Source: Spirochaetaceae bacterium (GTDB lineage: Bacteria; Spirochaetota; Spirochaetia; Treponematales; Breznakiellaceae). From it: 14,707 nucleotides of DNA. The stretch spans positions 1-14,707 of the forward strand of contig JAISCK010000188.1 in NCBI GenBank assembly GCA_031265635.1. Reading direction: 5' to 3'. Of the stretch, positions 6,900-13,238 are shown piece by piece; position 1 is the stretch's first letter; every line of letters starts with the position of its first letter. The notes under the pieces were generated by a model. The model saw nothing but the letters and a program-made list of their open reading frames with translations, was not told where the DNA came from and ran no database searches. The position numbers and the translations under genes were made by a program.

Positions 6900-7313
6900 C
6901 TAACAGAGGACGTGCAGAGGCTCGGCGCCGTGAACCCCGACCAGTTGCTGATGAACCGGATCAACCATCAGGTCCATCGCCTCCAGAGGTAACGCGCCGA
7001 GGAGTATGTATTTCCCATCGGGAACCACCACGGCGGGAAGTATGGTGCTGCGGTTTTTCCACCGAATTTGTACCCCCTCCGTTACCTCGTAGGTATCTGT
7101 TTTGCCGTCGGCCAGGGTCGATTCCGATGTTTCCAAAATGGCAAGCCCCAGCTTTTGCCGGATTTCTTCATTAATAACCAGAGTCCATGCGCCCGTGTCG
7201 GGCATCGCTTCTATAGTCATTTTGCGGACTTTCGTGTCCGGGATAAGCCCGTCCATGACGTTGCCGACGTCCCGGGCGTTGGCCAGGGTGATTTCTTCTC
7301 TAAAAACACTCAT
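6900..7313 (-). CDS. Single-domain retropepsin-like (clan AA) aspartic protease
   Basis: A 137-residue protein. The active-site loop is DTGA at 39-42 preceded by the short strand TIEAM, and the flap region follows. Near the C-terminus is the second psi-loop segment ILLGALPLEAMDLMVD (about 103-118), matching the hydrophobic-hydrophobic-Gly pattern of the family. Such proteins have a single domain and must dimerise to form the two-aspartate site, as retroviral proteases do. There is no signal peptide, so it is probably cytoplasmic. ATG 7313 is preceded by AAGGAG at 6 bases. A promoter and, behind it, a terminator lie immediately upstream, so it is transcribed alone. Physiological substrates of bacterial single-domain members are largely unknown. 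It converges on the GHMP kinase gene across 78 bases that show no clear terminator. Confidence 0.75.
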   Translation of the reverse strand: MSVFREEITLANARDVGNVMDGLIPDTKVRKMTIEAMPDTGAWTLVINEEIRQKLGLAILETSESTLADGKTDTYEVTEGVQIRWKNRSTILPAVVVPDGKYILLGALPLEAMDLMVDPVHQQLVGVHGAEPLHVLC

Positions 7314-7331
7314 GATGTACTCCTTACTTCA

Positions 7332-7361
7332 AGTATACCACGAACAAGGGACTGCAAACAA
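7332..7361 (-). promoter_or_regulatory. Promoter of the aspartic protease gene
   Basis: On the minus strand TATACT (revcomp of 7332-7337) is a five-of-six -10. TTGTTT (revcomp of 7356-7361) is a weak -35 at 18-base spacing. The start of transcription would be about 10 bases before the ribosome binding site. The -35 overlaps the T-tract of the terminator just upstream. Confidence 0.45.
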
Positions 7362-7389
7362 CAAAAAAGCCCGCGTCTTTGCCGCGGAC
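7362..7389 (-). terminator. Intrinsic terminator on the minus strand
   Basis: On the minus strand GTCCGCG-GCAAAGA-CGCGGGC forms a 7-bp GC-rich stem with one G-T pair (plus-strand 7369-7389). It is followed directly by TTTTTTGTTG. This is a standard intrinsic terminator, but no minus-strand gene lies upstream of it within 400 bases. It therefore either ends an unannotated transcript arising in 7390-7789 or stops antisense transcription from the flagellar side. The plus-strand copy has only TTTT after the stem and one mismatch. Confidence 0.65.
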
Positions 7390-7505
7390 TTTTAGCAGAG
7401 CTTCGTTAAATACTTTGCTGTCCGCCTTAAGGCGGATTATGGCGCGGAGAGCAGTAGTTACAGCGGCGTCCCTGTAAGAACCCGCTCGTCAGCTCGCGGG
7501 GGAGA

Positions 7506-7563
7506 CCCGGCCCCCTATAGGGGGGTAGGCGCAGACTTTAGGCTGCGCCGCAGGGGGGCCGGG
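7506..7563. repeat. Compound hairpin with two alternative folds
   Basis: The arms CCCGGCCCCCT (7506-7516) and AGGGGGGCCGGG (7552-7563) pair over 11 bp with one bulged G. They enclose a perfect inner hairpin GGCGCAG/CTGCGCC (7528-7534 with 7543-7549, 8-base loop). The left arm can instead form the perfect 14-base palindrome CCCCCTATAGGGGG (7511-7524). The two pairings are mutually exclusive, as in switching RNAs, although this can also arise by chance in palindromic repeat DNA. Confidence 0.5.
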
Positions 7564-7685
7564 AGCTATGGCGGCTGTTTGCAACCAGTGGTGAGGAAAC
7601 AGGCCCCCTTCCTCCTTCTTCTTAGGTTAATCCTTTCGATTTCGTGGTAAATTCTTCTCCCATGCGGTACAATCCAATAAACAAA

Positions 7686-7720
7686 GCCATTCCTAAAACT
7701 AACCGGGTTTTGGGAATGGC
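7686..7720. repeat. Long perfect hairpin upstream of the fliS promoter
   Basis: GCCATTCCTAAAAC (7686-7699) and GTTTTGGGAATGGC (7707-7720) form a 14-bp stem with a single G-T pair and a 7-base loop. On the minus strand it is followed by TTTGTTTATT, which makes it terminator-like in that direction. On the plus strand no T-run follows directly. It ends 5 bases before the sigma-28 -35 element, so it may insulate the flagellar promoter or bind a regulator. Confidence 0.5.
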
Positions 7721-7725
7721 GCCTC

Positions 7726-7752
7726 TCAAGGTTATTTTTTCCGCGCCGATAG
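7726..7752 (+). promoter_or_regulatory. Sigma-28 (FliA-type) flagellar promoter
   Basis: TCAAGGTT (7726-7733), an 11-base spacer and GCCGATAG (7745-7752) match the flagellar sigma-28 consensus TAAAGTTT-N11-GCCGATAA at six of eight and seven of eight positions. The site lies about 40 bases before fliS, a filament-stage chaperone gene of the kind this sigma factor controls elsewhere. A leader of about 30 bases would include the fliS ribosome binding site. Confidence 0.7.
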
Positions 7753-7789
7753 ATATAGGGGGAGTTCCGGGATACAGGAGGGGACCACA

Positions 7790-8236
7790 GTGACCTACAC
7801 AAACGGATTAACCGCGTACAAAGAAACGCGGATCAAGACGGCAAGCCAGGGGCAGTTGATTATCATGCTTTATGATGAAGCGGTGCGGCAGCTTGACCTG
7901 GGCCTTGAGCTTTTAAGACGCAATACCGGGGAAAAGAAAGACCCGGGCTGTATTGAGCCTATAAACAGGGCTATATTGAAAACCCAGGAAATCATTACCG
8001 AACTCATGGTGTCCCTTGATTTTGAACAGGGCGGGGATATTTCCAGGAATCTTTTTTCCCTGTATACCTGGTTTAACCAGGAGCTTCTGGAGGGGAACAT
8101 TGCCCAGGATTCCCATAAGGTCCAGAATGTACGGAATATGATGGATGAACTGCGGGGCGCGTGGAACGAGGTTATTTCCCGGACCCAGGCCGACGGTCTG
8201 GCCCGTCCCGCGGAAGGTATCAATATCGCCGGGTAG
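7790..8236 (+). CDS. fliS: Flagellar export chaperone FliS
   Basis: A 148-residue helical protein matching FliS, the cytoplasmic chaperone that binds the C-terminus of flagellin, prevents its polymerisation and hands it to the export gate. The diagnostic N-terminal stretch is AYKETRIKTASQGQLIIMLYDEA (about residues 9-31), corresponding to the usual AYKxxxIxTASxxxLIxMLYDGA. The later helical motif LDFEQGGDISRNLFSLYTWFNQEL (about 76-99) is also typical. Length agrees with the family (120-150). The start is GTG at 7790, chosen because AGGAGGGG lies 6-7 bases upstream and the family motif begins soon after. It heads the flagellar-polA gene run and has a sigma-28-type promoter. Its stop codon TAG at 8234 is part of the ribosome binding site of the next gene, so the two are translationally linked. 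Confidence 0.96.
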   Translation: MTYTNGLTAYKETRIKTASQGQLIIMLYDEAVRQLDLGLELLRRNTGEKKDPGCIEPINRAILKTQEIITELMVSLDFEQGGDISRNLFSLYTWFNQELLEGNIAQDSHKVQNVRNMMDELRGAWNEVISRTQADGLARPAEGINIAG

Positions 8237-8246
8237 GAGGCGTACA

Positions 8247-8717
8247 ATGGTTGCAATTCCCTCCGACGAAGTATCCCGGCGGGTAGCGGTGCTTAAACGG
8301 TTTAGGGAGCTTCTCGTTAAACAGCGGGACCGGTTCAGGGACTATGTGGCCGCGCTGGACAAGCAGAAGGATGTAATCGAAAAGGGTTCCGCCGAGGAAC
8401 TCATTGCCCATGTTGAATTCGAAGAACGGATTGTGGCGGATATTTTTTCGATTCAGAAGGTGATAGACCCCCTTGAGGATATGTACCGCCTGAGCTTCCC
8501 CGAAAAAGAAGCCGAGGTGCCGCATCTCAAGGCGGCCCTGGAAGAACTCAAGACCGAAGCCGTAGTCCGTTCAGAGCGGAACAAGGAACTCCTTTCCCGC
8601 CGCATGGCGGAAATACGCTCCGAAATAAAAAACCTCAAAGCCAATCCCTATGCCGCGTCCCGGCGTAGCGCGTATACTGTTTCAGGAACAGCTTCGCTGG
8701 TAGACATCAAAGGATAA
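8247..8717 (+). CDS. flgN: FlgN-like flagellar hook-filament junction chaperone
   Basis: A 156-residue, almost wholly helical and charged protein. Heptad-like stretches at about 12-50, 55-80 and 90-132 are consistent with the FlgN family, which holds FlgK and FlgL before export. Its C-terminal NPYAASRRSAYTVSGTASL segment fits the tail of many non-enteric FlgN proteins. The start is ATG 8247, with TAGGAGG 6 bases upstream; the frame extends back to 8145 inside fliS, but that part encodes an unrelated Arg/Pro-rich sequence and is not coding. Position right after fliS and overlap of the fliS stop with its ribosome binding site strengthen the call, because sequence identity within FlgN is always low. 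Another short coiled-coil flagellar protein would be the alternative. Confidence 0.75.
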   Translation: MVAIPSDEVSRRVAVLKRFRELLVKQRDRFRDYVAALDKQKDVIEKGSAEELIAHVEFEERIVADIFSIQKVIDPLEDMYRLSFPEKEAEVPHLKAALEELKTEAVVRSERNKELLSRRMAEIRSEIKNLKANPYAASRRSAYTVSGTASLVDIKG

Positions 8718-8731
8718 ACACCGGAGTTCTT

Positions 8732-11689
8732 ATGGCAGAAAAACAAAAGGGAAAAGAGGCCCTCTACCTCATTGACGCTTACGCTCTTATATACCGTTCC
8801 TATTTTGCCTTTATGTCCAGGCCGCTTCGCAATACCCAGGGGGATAATGTGTCGGCCCTCTTTGGGTTTGCCCGCACCCTGGTAAACCTGCTCCTTGAGG
8901 GAGCGCCCCTGGCCGGAACCGACGGCAGGGCCCTTGACAGGCCGAAAAAACCGGCGTTCCTCGCCGCGGTTTTTGATTCCCCAGGCCCCACGTTCAGGCA
9001 TAAGCTATACCCGGCGTACAAGGCCACAAGGCAAAAAGCCCCCGAAGACCTGCATGCCCAGGTTTCCCTGGTGGAAGAATTTATCACCGCCCTGGGGGTT
9101 CCCCTGCTCAGGGCCGACGGGTACGAAGCCGACGACATCATTGCCACGCTGGCGCGGCAGTGCCGGGCCGAAGACAGGCAGTGCTATATTCTTTCCTCAG
9201 ACAAAGACCTGCTCCAGCTTGTGGGAAAAGGAACCTATGAGTTACGGCCCATCAAGGGCGCCAGGCTTGACGCCGAAGGGCCGGGGGCGGCGGGGCTGCC
9301 CTATGACCTTATAGGCCCTCAGGAGGTCAGGGATGAATGGGGAGTTCCGCCTGAACGGATACTTGATCTGCTTTCCCTCACCGGCGACAGTTCCGACAAT
9401 GTGCCCGGCGTCAGGGGCATAGGCGAAAAGACGGCTATCAGGCTCATGACCCGTTACGGTTCACTGGACAGTATCTACGAGAACATCGCCGGCATAGAAG
9501 GGTCGGCGGGTAAAAAACTCGCCGAAGGCAGGGAAAGCGCTTATTTTTCAAAAACCCTTATTGCCCTTGAACAACAGGTTCCCCTTGCGCTCGAGTCCCT
9601 TGACGATCTTTCGGTGGAAAACCTCAACCGGGAGGCGGGGGCGGCGGTGCTGCTGCGGGAGGGCATACGCCAGAGCGCCTTTGCCCTGAATCCGGGAAGC
9701 CGGTCCAGGGACAAGGAGGTCGCGGAAAGCACGGGCGCAAAGGCCGGCTCCGGCGCAAAGGCCGCTTCCGGCGGTCCGGGCGCTGACGGAAGCGCGGCGC
9801 ACGGGGAAACGCCGCGCCAGGACGCCCGCCTTGACACCCAGGCCGGCGAGGCCCTTTTGGGCGGCGGGACCTACACCTGCGTCCTTGACCTGAATGAACT
9901 CAAAAAGATTCTTGACGCCGGAAAGAAACAGGGTTTACTGGCTCTGGATTTTGAAACCGATTCCCTTGACGCATGGAATTCCCGGCCCATCGGTATATCC
10001 CTTGCCCTTGAGCCGAAAAGGGCCTTCTATGTTCCTGTCGCGCCCCACGGCATTGGGTCCGGGGAAGAGGCCGCCAAAGTACCCCCGCGGGACAAGGAAC
10101 ATCTTGACCCCGAAAAGGTCAAAGCCCTTCTCGTTCCCCTCTTTGCCGACAAAAAAATGACCGTCATTGCCCATAACGCCAAATACGATTACAAGGTTTC
10201 CCGGGGCTGGGGCATTGAACGGTGGAAATGCCGGATATGGGACACCATGGTCGCCTCCTGGATCGCTGACCCTGAGCGGAACAACTATTCCCTGGATTCG
10301 CTTGCTTCTTCAATATTGAATTACACGGCGATAGCGTACAACAGCATAGTTCCCAAAGGAAGCGCCTTTGACGCGCTTGACCTTGAGACAGCCTGCCGCT
10401 ATTCCGCCGAGGACGCCGATCTTACTTTCCGCCTTAAACTCTACCTCGAACCGCTGCTTGAAAAGGCCGAGGCTTTGGGGCTTTTTGAAAACCTGGAAAT
10501 GCCCCTCCTTCCCATACTGGCCGAGATGGAAGGCGCGGGCATCAGGATAGACGCAAAGATACTCAAGGATTACGGAGTAGAACTTGGGGAAGCCCTTGAC
10601 AATATCCAGAAAGATACCTACCGCCTCGCGGGCAGGGAGTTCAACCTGGCGTCAACAAAACAGCTTCAGGAAGTGCTTTTTGTTGAACGGAAACTCAAGC
10701 CGGGTAAAAAGACCAAAACAGGCTATTCCACCGATATGGCGGTGCTGGAAGAACTTGCCAGGGAAGACCCCCTTCCGGCCCTGCTCCTCCGCCACCGTAC
10801 CCTTGCCAAGCTCAAGTCAACCTATGTGGACACCCTGGCTGTCCAGGCCGACAGGGAAGGGCGGCTCCATACCAACTTTGTCCAGACCGGGACCGCCACG
10901 GGCCGCCTTTCAAGCCGCGATCCCAACCTTCAAAATATACCCATACGGGATGAGGAAGGCCGCCGTATACGCAGCGCCTTTACCGCCAAGAAGGACCATC
11001 TTTTAATCTCGGCGGACTACAACCAGATTGAACTGGTAATACTGGCCCATCTTTCGGGGGACAAGGGGCTCTGTTCGGCGTTTAACGAGGGAAAGGATGT
11101 CCATGCCCGCACCGCCGCCGGTATCTTCGGCCTGGATGAAAAAGATGTTTCGCCGGAACAGCGGCGCATAGCCAAGACCATCAACTTCGGGGTCATGTAC
11201 GGCATGAGCGCTTTCAGGCTTGCCAACGAACTGGGCATAAGCAGGACCGACGCGGCGGCGTTTATCCAGGTCTACTTCAACACCTACAGCGGCGTGAGGC
11301 TCTATATTGAAAAGCTCATCGCCCTCACCGAAGAGAAAGGCTACGCTTCCACCATCATGGGAAGGCGGCGCTATATCCCGGCCATCAATTCGCGGAACAA
11401 GACCGAAAAGGCCGCTGCCGAGCGGGTGGCGGTCAACACGCCTATCCAGGGTTCGGCGGCGGACATAGTCAAGACCGCCATGCTGAATCTTGACAAGGCC
11501 CTTGCCGCTCGACAAAGCAGCGCCAGGCTTCTTCTTCAGGTTCATGATGAACTTATTCTTGAAGTTCCCAAAGCCGATGCCGATGCCGCCGCAGCGCTGG
11601 TAAAACAGGAAATGGAAAAGGCCGCCGTCCTTTCCATTCCCCTGCGGGTCAGTGTCGAGACCGGAAAATGCTGGGGGAATTTCCACTAG
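8732..11689 (+). CDS. polA: DNA polymerase I
   Basis: A 985-residue three-domain enzyme for primer removal, gap filling and repair. The 5' nuclease occupies about 10-315: DAYALIYRSYF at 15, DGYEADDIIATL at 129-140, SSDKDLLQL at 155-163 and the helix-hairpin TGDSSDNVPGVRGIGEKTA. The 3'-5' exonuclease is about 385-575 and appears active: DFET (Asp406, Glu408), Asp486 in HNAKYD, and Tyr557/Asp561 in YSAEDAD. The polymerase domain has motif A SADYNQIEL (Asp762), motif B RRIAKTINFGVMYG (Lys815, Phe819, Tyr823) and motif C VHDE (Asp939). It is longer than the E. coli enzyme (928) because of an Ala/Gly-rich linker at about 325-375 and a short insertion near 57-73. ATG 8732 follows CCGGAG at 5 bases. 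Gaps of 14 and 9 bases to flgN and coaE indicate one operon. Confidence 0.98.
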   Translation: MAEKQKGKEALYLIDAYALIYRSYFAFMSRPLRNTQGDNVSALFGFARTLVNLLLEGAPLAGTDGRALDRPKKPAFLAAVFDSPGPTFRHKLYPAYKATRQKAPEDLHAQVSLVEEFITALGVPLLRADGYEADDIIATLARQCRAEDRQCYILSSDKDLLQLVGKGTYELRPIKGARLDAEGPGAAGLPYDLIGPQEVRDEWGVPPERILDLLSLTGDSSDNVPGVRGIGEKTAIRLMTRYGSLDSIYENIAGIEGSAGKKLAEGRESAYFSKTLIALEQQVPLALESLDDLSVENLNREAGAAVLLREGIRQSAFALNPGSRSRDKEVAESTGAKAGSGAKAASGGPGADGSAAHGETPRQDARLDTQAGEALLGGGTYTCVLDLNELKKILDAGKKQGLLALDFETDSLDAWNSRPIGISLALEPKRAFYVPVAPHGIGSGEEAAKVPPRDKEHLDPEKVKALLVPLFADKKMTVIAHNAKYDYKVSRGWGIERWKCRIWDTMVASWIADPERNNYSLDSLASSILNYTAIAYNSIVPKGSAFDALDLETACRYSAEDADLTFRLKLYLEPLLEKAEALGLFENLEMPLLPILAEMEGAGIRIDAKILKDYGVELGEALDNIQKDTYRLAGREFNLASTKQLQEVLFVERKLKPGKKTKTGYSTDMAVLEELAREDPLPALLLRHRTLAKLKSTYVDTLAVQADREGRLHTNFVQTGTATGRLSSRDPNLQNIPIRDEEGRRIRSAFTAKKDHLLISADYNQIELVILAHLSGDKGLCSAFNEGKDVHARTAAGIFGLDEKDVSPEQRRIAKTINFGVMYGMSAFRLANELGISRTDAAAFIQVYFNTYSGVRLYIEKLIALTEEKGYASTIMGRRRYIPAINSRNKTEKAAAERVAVNTPIQGSAADIVKTAMLNLDKALAARQSSARLLLQVHDELILEVPKADADAAAALVKQEMEKAAVLSIPLRVSVETGKCWGNFH

Positions 11690-11698
11690 GCCCGTTAT

Positions 11699-12328
11699 AT
11701 GCAAAGAGCAAAAGGTCCGGCCCTTATCGGGCTTACCGGCGTGTACTGCGCTGGAAAAAACCATGTGGCCGCCCTGCTTGAACAACGCGGCTTTGAGGTC
11801 CTTGATGTGGACAAACTCGGGCACAGGGCCATAGAATGTGAGAAGGAACGCATAACGGCCCGCTTTGGTCCCGGCATCCTTGGGCCTGACGGAAAAGTGG
11901 ACAGGCAGCTTCTGGGCCGCGAGGTTTTCGGCAGGCCGGAAGAATTGGCCGCTCTGGAAGGAATCGTTCATCCTGTTGTGCAGGAAATGACCGCCGCGTG
12001 GATTAACGAAAAGGCCGGAAAGCCGCTGGTGATTAACGCCGCGCTGCTTCACCGCTCTGCGGCCTTTACGAAACTTGACTGCGTCATTCTGGTAAAAGCG
12101 CCTTTTCTTGTCCGCCTCCTCAGGGCGCGAAAACGGGACGGGCTTCCGCTCAAGGAACTGTTCACACGCTTTAAGAGCCAGAAGCATTTCATTTCTCAAT
12201 ATTTATCCCGGAAATCCGATATTCATATAGTGGAGAATCGGGGTTATTGTACGTTTTTTGCCCGGTTTAACCAAAAACAACTGGAACGCCGAATAGACAG
12301 GCTGCTTTTGCTCTTGGAAAAGCGCTGA
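11699..12328 (+). CDS. coaE: Dephospho-CoA kinase, divergent
   Basis: A 209-residue P-loop kinase assigned to the last step of coenzyme A synthesis, 3'-phosphorylation of dephospho-CoA by ATP in the cytoplasm. Visible family marks are GLTGVYCAGKN at 11-21, LDVDKLGH at 35-42, IVHP at 89-92, the hydrophobic strand VINAALLHRS at 111-120, and the lid RLLRARKRDGLPLKELFTRFKSQ (139-161). The P-loop is non-standard: Asn21 stands where Ser or Thr normally binds magnesium, and the usual Asp of the DxPLL segment is Asn113. So it is either a lineage-specific functional form or one with reduced activity. ATG 11699 is the only start after the polA stop in that frame. No clear ribosome binding site precedes it apart from GGGGGAA about 22 bases upstream inside polA, suggesting translation coupled to polA. 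Confidence 0.87.
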   Translation: MQRAKGPALIGLTGVYCAGKNHVAALLEQRGFEVLDVDKLGHRAIECEKERITARFGPGILGPDGKVDRQLLGREVFGRPEELAALEGIVHPVVQEMTAAWINEKAGKPLVINAALLHRSAAFTKLDCVILVKAPFLVRLLRARKRDGLPLKELFTRFKSQKHFISQYLSRKSDIHIVENRGYCTFFARFNQKQLERRIDRLLLLLEKR

Positions 12329-12375
12329 AACCGCCCCATCAGGGTACTTTGGCTGTTCCTCCCGGGAGGGTTTAT

Positions 12376-13137
12376 ATGGAAAAGAAGAAATTTCTGCTCG
12401 TAGCGGTTTCGGTAGGGGTGTTTCTGGTTATTGTTATCGGGGTTACCATACTTCTGACAACGCCAAAAAACGGCCTTGACCTGGCCCAGTCTGAAAATCT
12501 TCCTGTTTCGCCGGGAAGGCCCGGACAAAGCGGGGAAATTTCCCAGGGAAGTGTCCCGGCCACTGCGGACGCTTCCACTATGGTACGGAATCCCGGCGGC
12601 GTTCAGGGCCTGGAAAGCCCCCCGGCTGTCCCCGCCCAGCCCGACAGCATATTCTATGTTTATGGTGAAAATTCCTCCGGCCAGCCGGCCCTTGACCAGG
12701 ATGCCCGGACCAGGGCGGTGATTGAGGTTCCCAAACCCTCCGCCGCAGCGGTTCCCGACACCGCCGTAACGCCGCCGCGCCGGGAGCCGGCAGAGCGGCC
12801 TGTCAGAGCGGCAGAGGCCGTTACTCCAGCGAGAACTCCCGCAAGAACCCCCCCGGCGGTTGCGGCCACACCCGCGCCTGTCAGGACCCGGAGCGATTAC
12901 TGGGTACAAACCGGCGCCTTTTCGACCAAGGCAAGGGCCGACGGGGTCAAGGAAACCCTGGCGTCCAAGGGCATCAATTCAGTGGTGGATGTGCAGGACA
13001 TAAACAGCAAAACCTATTACCGGGTCAGGGTCGGCCCCTATACATCGGAAAGCGAAGCCGGTTACTGGCTCTCGCTGGTCAAGACCATTGACGGTTTTGG
13101 CGAAAGCCAGATACGGGTAAGCCAGTCCCGGCACTGA
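12376..13137 (+). CDS. Membrane-anchored SPOR-domain protein
   Basis: A 253-residue protein with a short basic start (MEKKK), one membrane helix at about 5-27, a long Pro/Ala/Arg-rich linker (about 30-172) and a C-terminal SPOR domain at about 175-249. The domain begins YWVQTGAFSTKARAD and includes YYRVRVGPYTSESEAG, the family's second strand and turn. SPOR domains bind glycan strands stripped of peptides, which brings proteins to the division septum. A periplasmic role in division or wall processing is therefore expected, although this protein shows no enzymatic domain. ATG 12376 follows GGGAGGG at 5 bases; the frame runs 9 codons further left without a better start. It follows coaE by 47 bases on the same strand and is probably the last gene of the run, as a small hairpin comes after it. 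Confidence 0.88.
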   Translation: MEKKKFLLVAVSVGVFLVIVIGVTILLTTPKNGLDLAQSENLPVSPGRPGQSGEISQGSVPATADASTMVRNPGGVQGLESPPAVPAQPDSIFYVYGENSSGQPALDQDARTRAVIEVPKPSAAAVPDTAVTPPRREPAERPVRAAEAVTPARTPARTPPAVAATPAPVRTRSDYWVQTGAFSTKARADGVKETLASKGINSVVDVQDINSKTYYRVRVGPYTSESEAGYWLSLVKTIDGFGESQIRVSQSRH

Positions 13138-13181
13138 TACCGCAACGAAATATAGCGCGATAGTGAAACCTCTGTCTCTTT

Positions 13182-13199
13182 AGCGCATATTTTTGCGCT
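13182..13199 (+). terminator. Small hairpin after the SPOR gene
   Basis: AGCGCA (13182-13187) and TGCGCT (13194-13199) form a 6-bp stem with a T-rich 6-base loop in the 101-base gap before the next gene. Only TTCCC follows, without a true T-tract, so termination would be partial at best. Confidence 0.3.
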
Positions 13200-13238
13200 T
13201 CCCTAAAGCAGCATCCACGGCAGGGCCTTATAGTAGGC

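Larger units (their letters stand above)
7390..7720. other. Structured non-coding region with multiple inverted repeats
   Basis: No credible protein frame covers this stretch, but inverted repeats are dense. They are TCCGCCTTAAGGCGGA (7421-7436, perfect palindrome), TTACAG/CTGTAA (7458-7463 with 7472-7477), CCCGC/GCGGG (7481-7485 with 7496-7500), the compound hairpin at 7506-7563, CTGTTT/AAACAG (7575-7580 with 7597-7602) and the long hairpin at 7686-7720. With the minus-strand terminator at 7362-7389 this could be a structured RNA on the minus strand or a dispersed palindromic repeat element. I do not recognise RNase P, tmRNA, 6S, SRP RNA or a named riboswitch in it. Function unknown. Confidence 0.45.

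Noticed and set aside
6828..6992. Plus-strand 54-codon frame after the GHMP kinase
   Set aside because: Over half overlaps the aspartic protease in antisense, there is no ribosome binding site, and the basic translation resembles nothing I know.
7480..7501. CTGACGA on the minus strand, resembling the hammerhead ribozyme core
   Set aside because: The required GAAA strand and cleavage-site arrangement are absent; the heptamer simply sits in the loop of a CCCGC/GCGGG hairpin.
7390..7720. Known RNA genes (RNase P, tmRNA, SRP RNA, 6S) or a cobalamin riboswitch in the structured region
   Set aside because: None of the conserved core sequences of these RNAs could be found on either strand by reading.
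7566..7802. Minus-strand 78-codon frame across the fliS promoter
   Set aside because: It covers the sigma-28 promoter and the fliS start, has an Arg-rich unrecognisable translation and no good ribosome binding site.
11003..12199. Long minus-strand open frame of 398 codons opposite polA and coaE
   Set aside because: It lies wholly antisense to two well-supported genes, has no ribosome binding site or family motif, and is explained by the G/C-ending codon bias of the sense genes.
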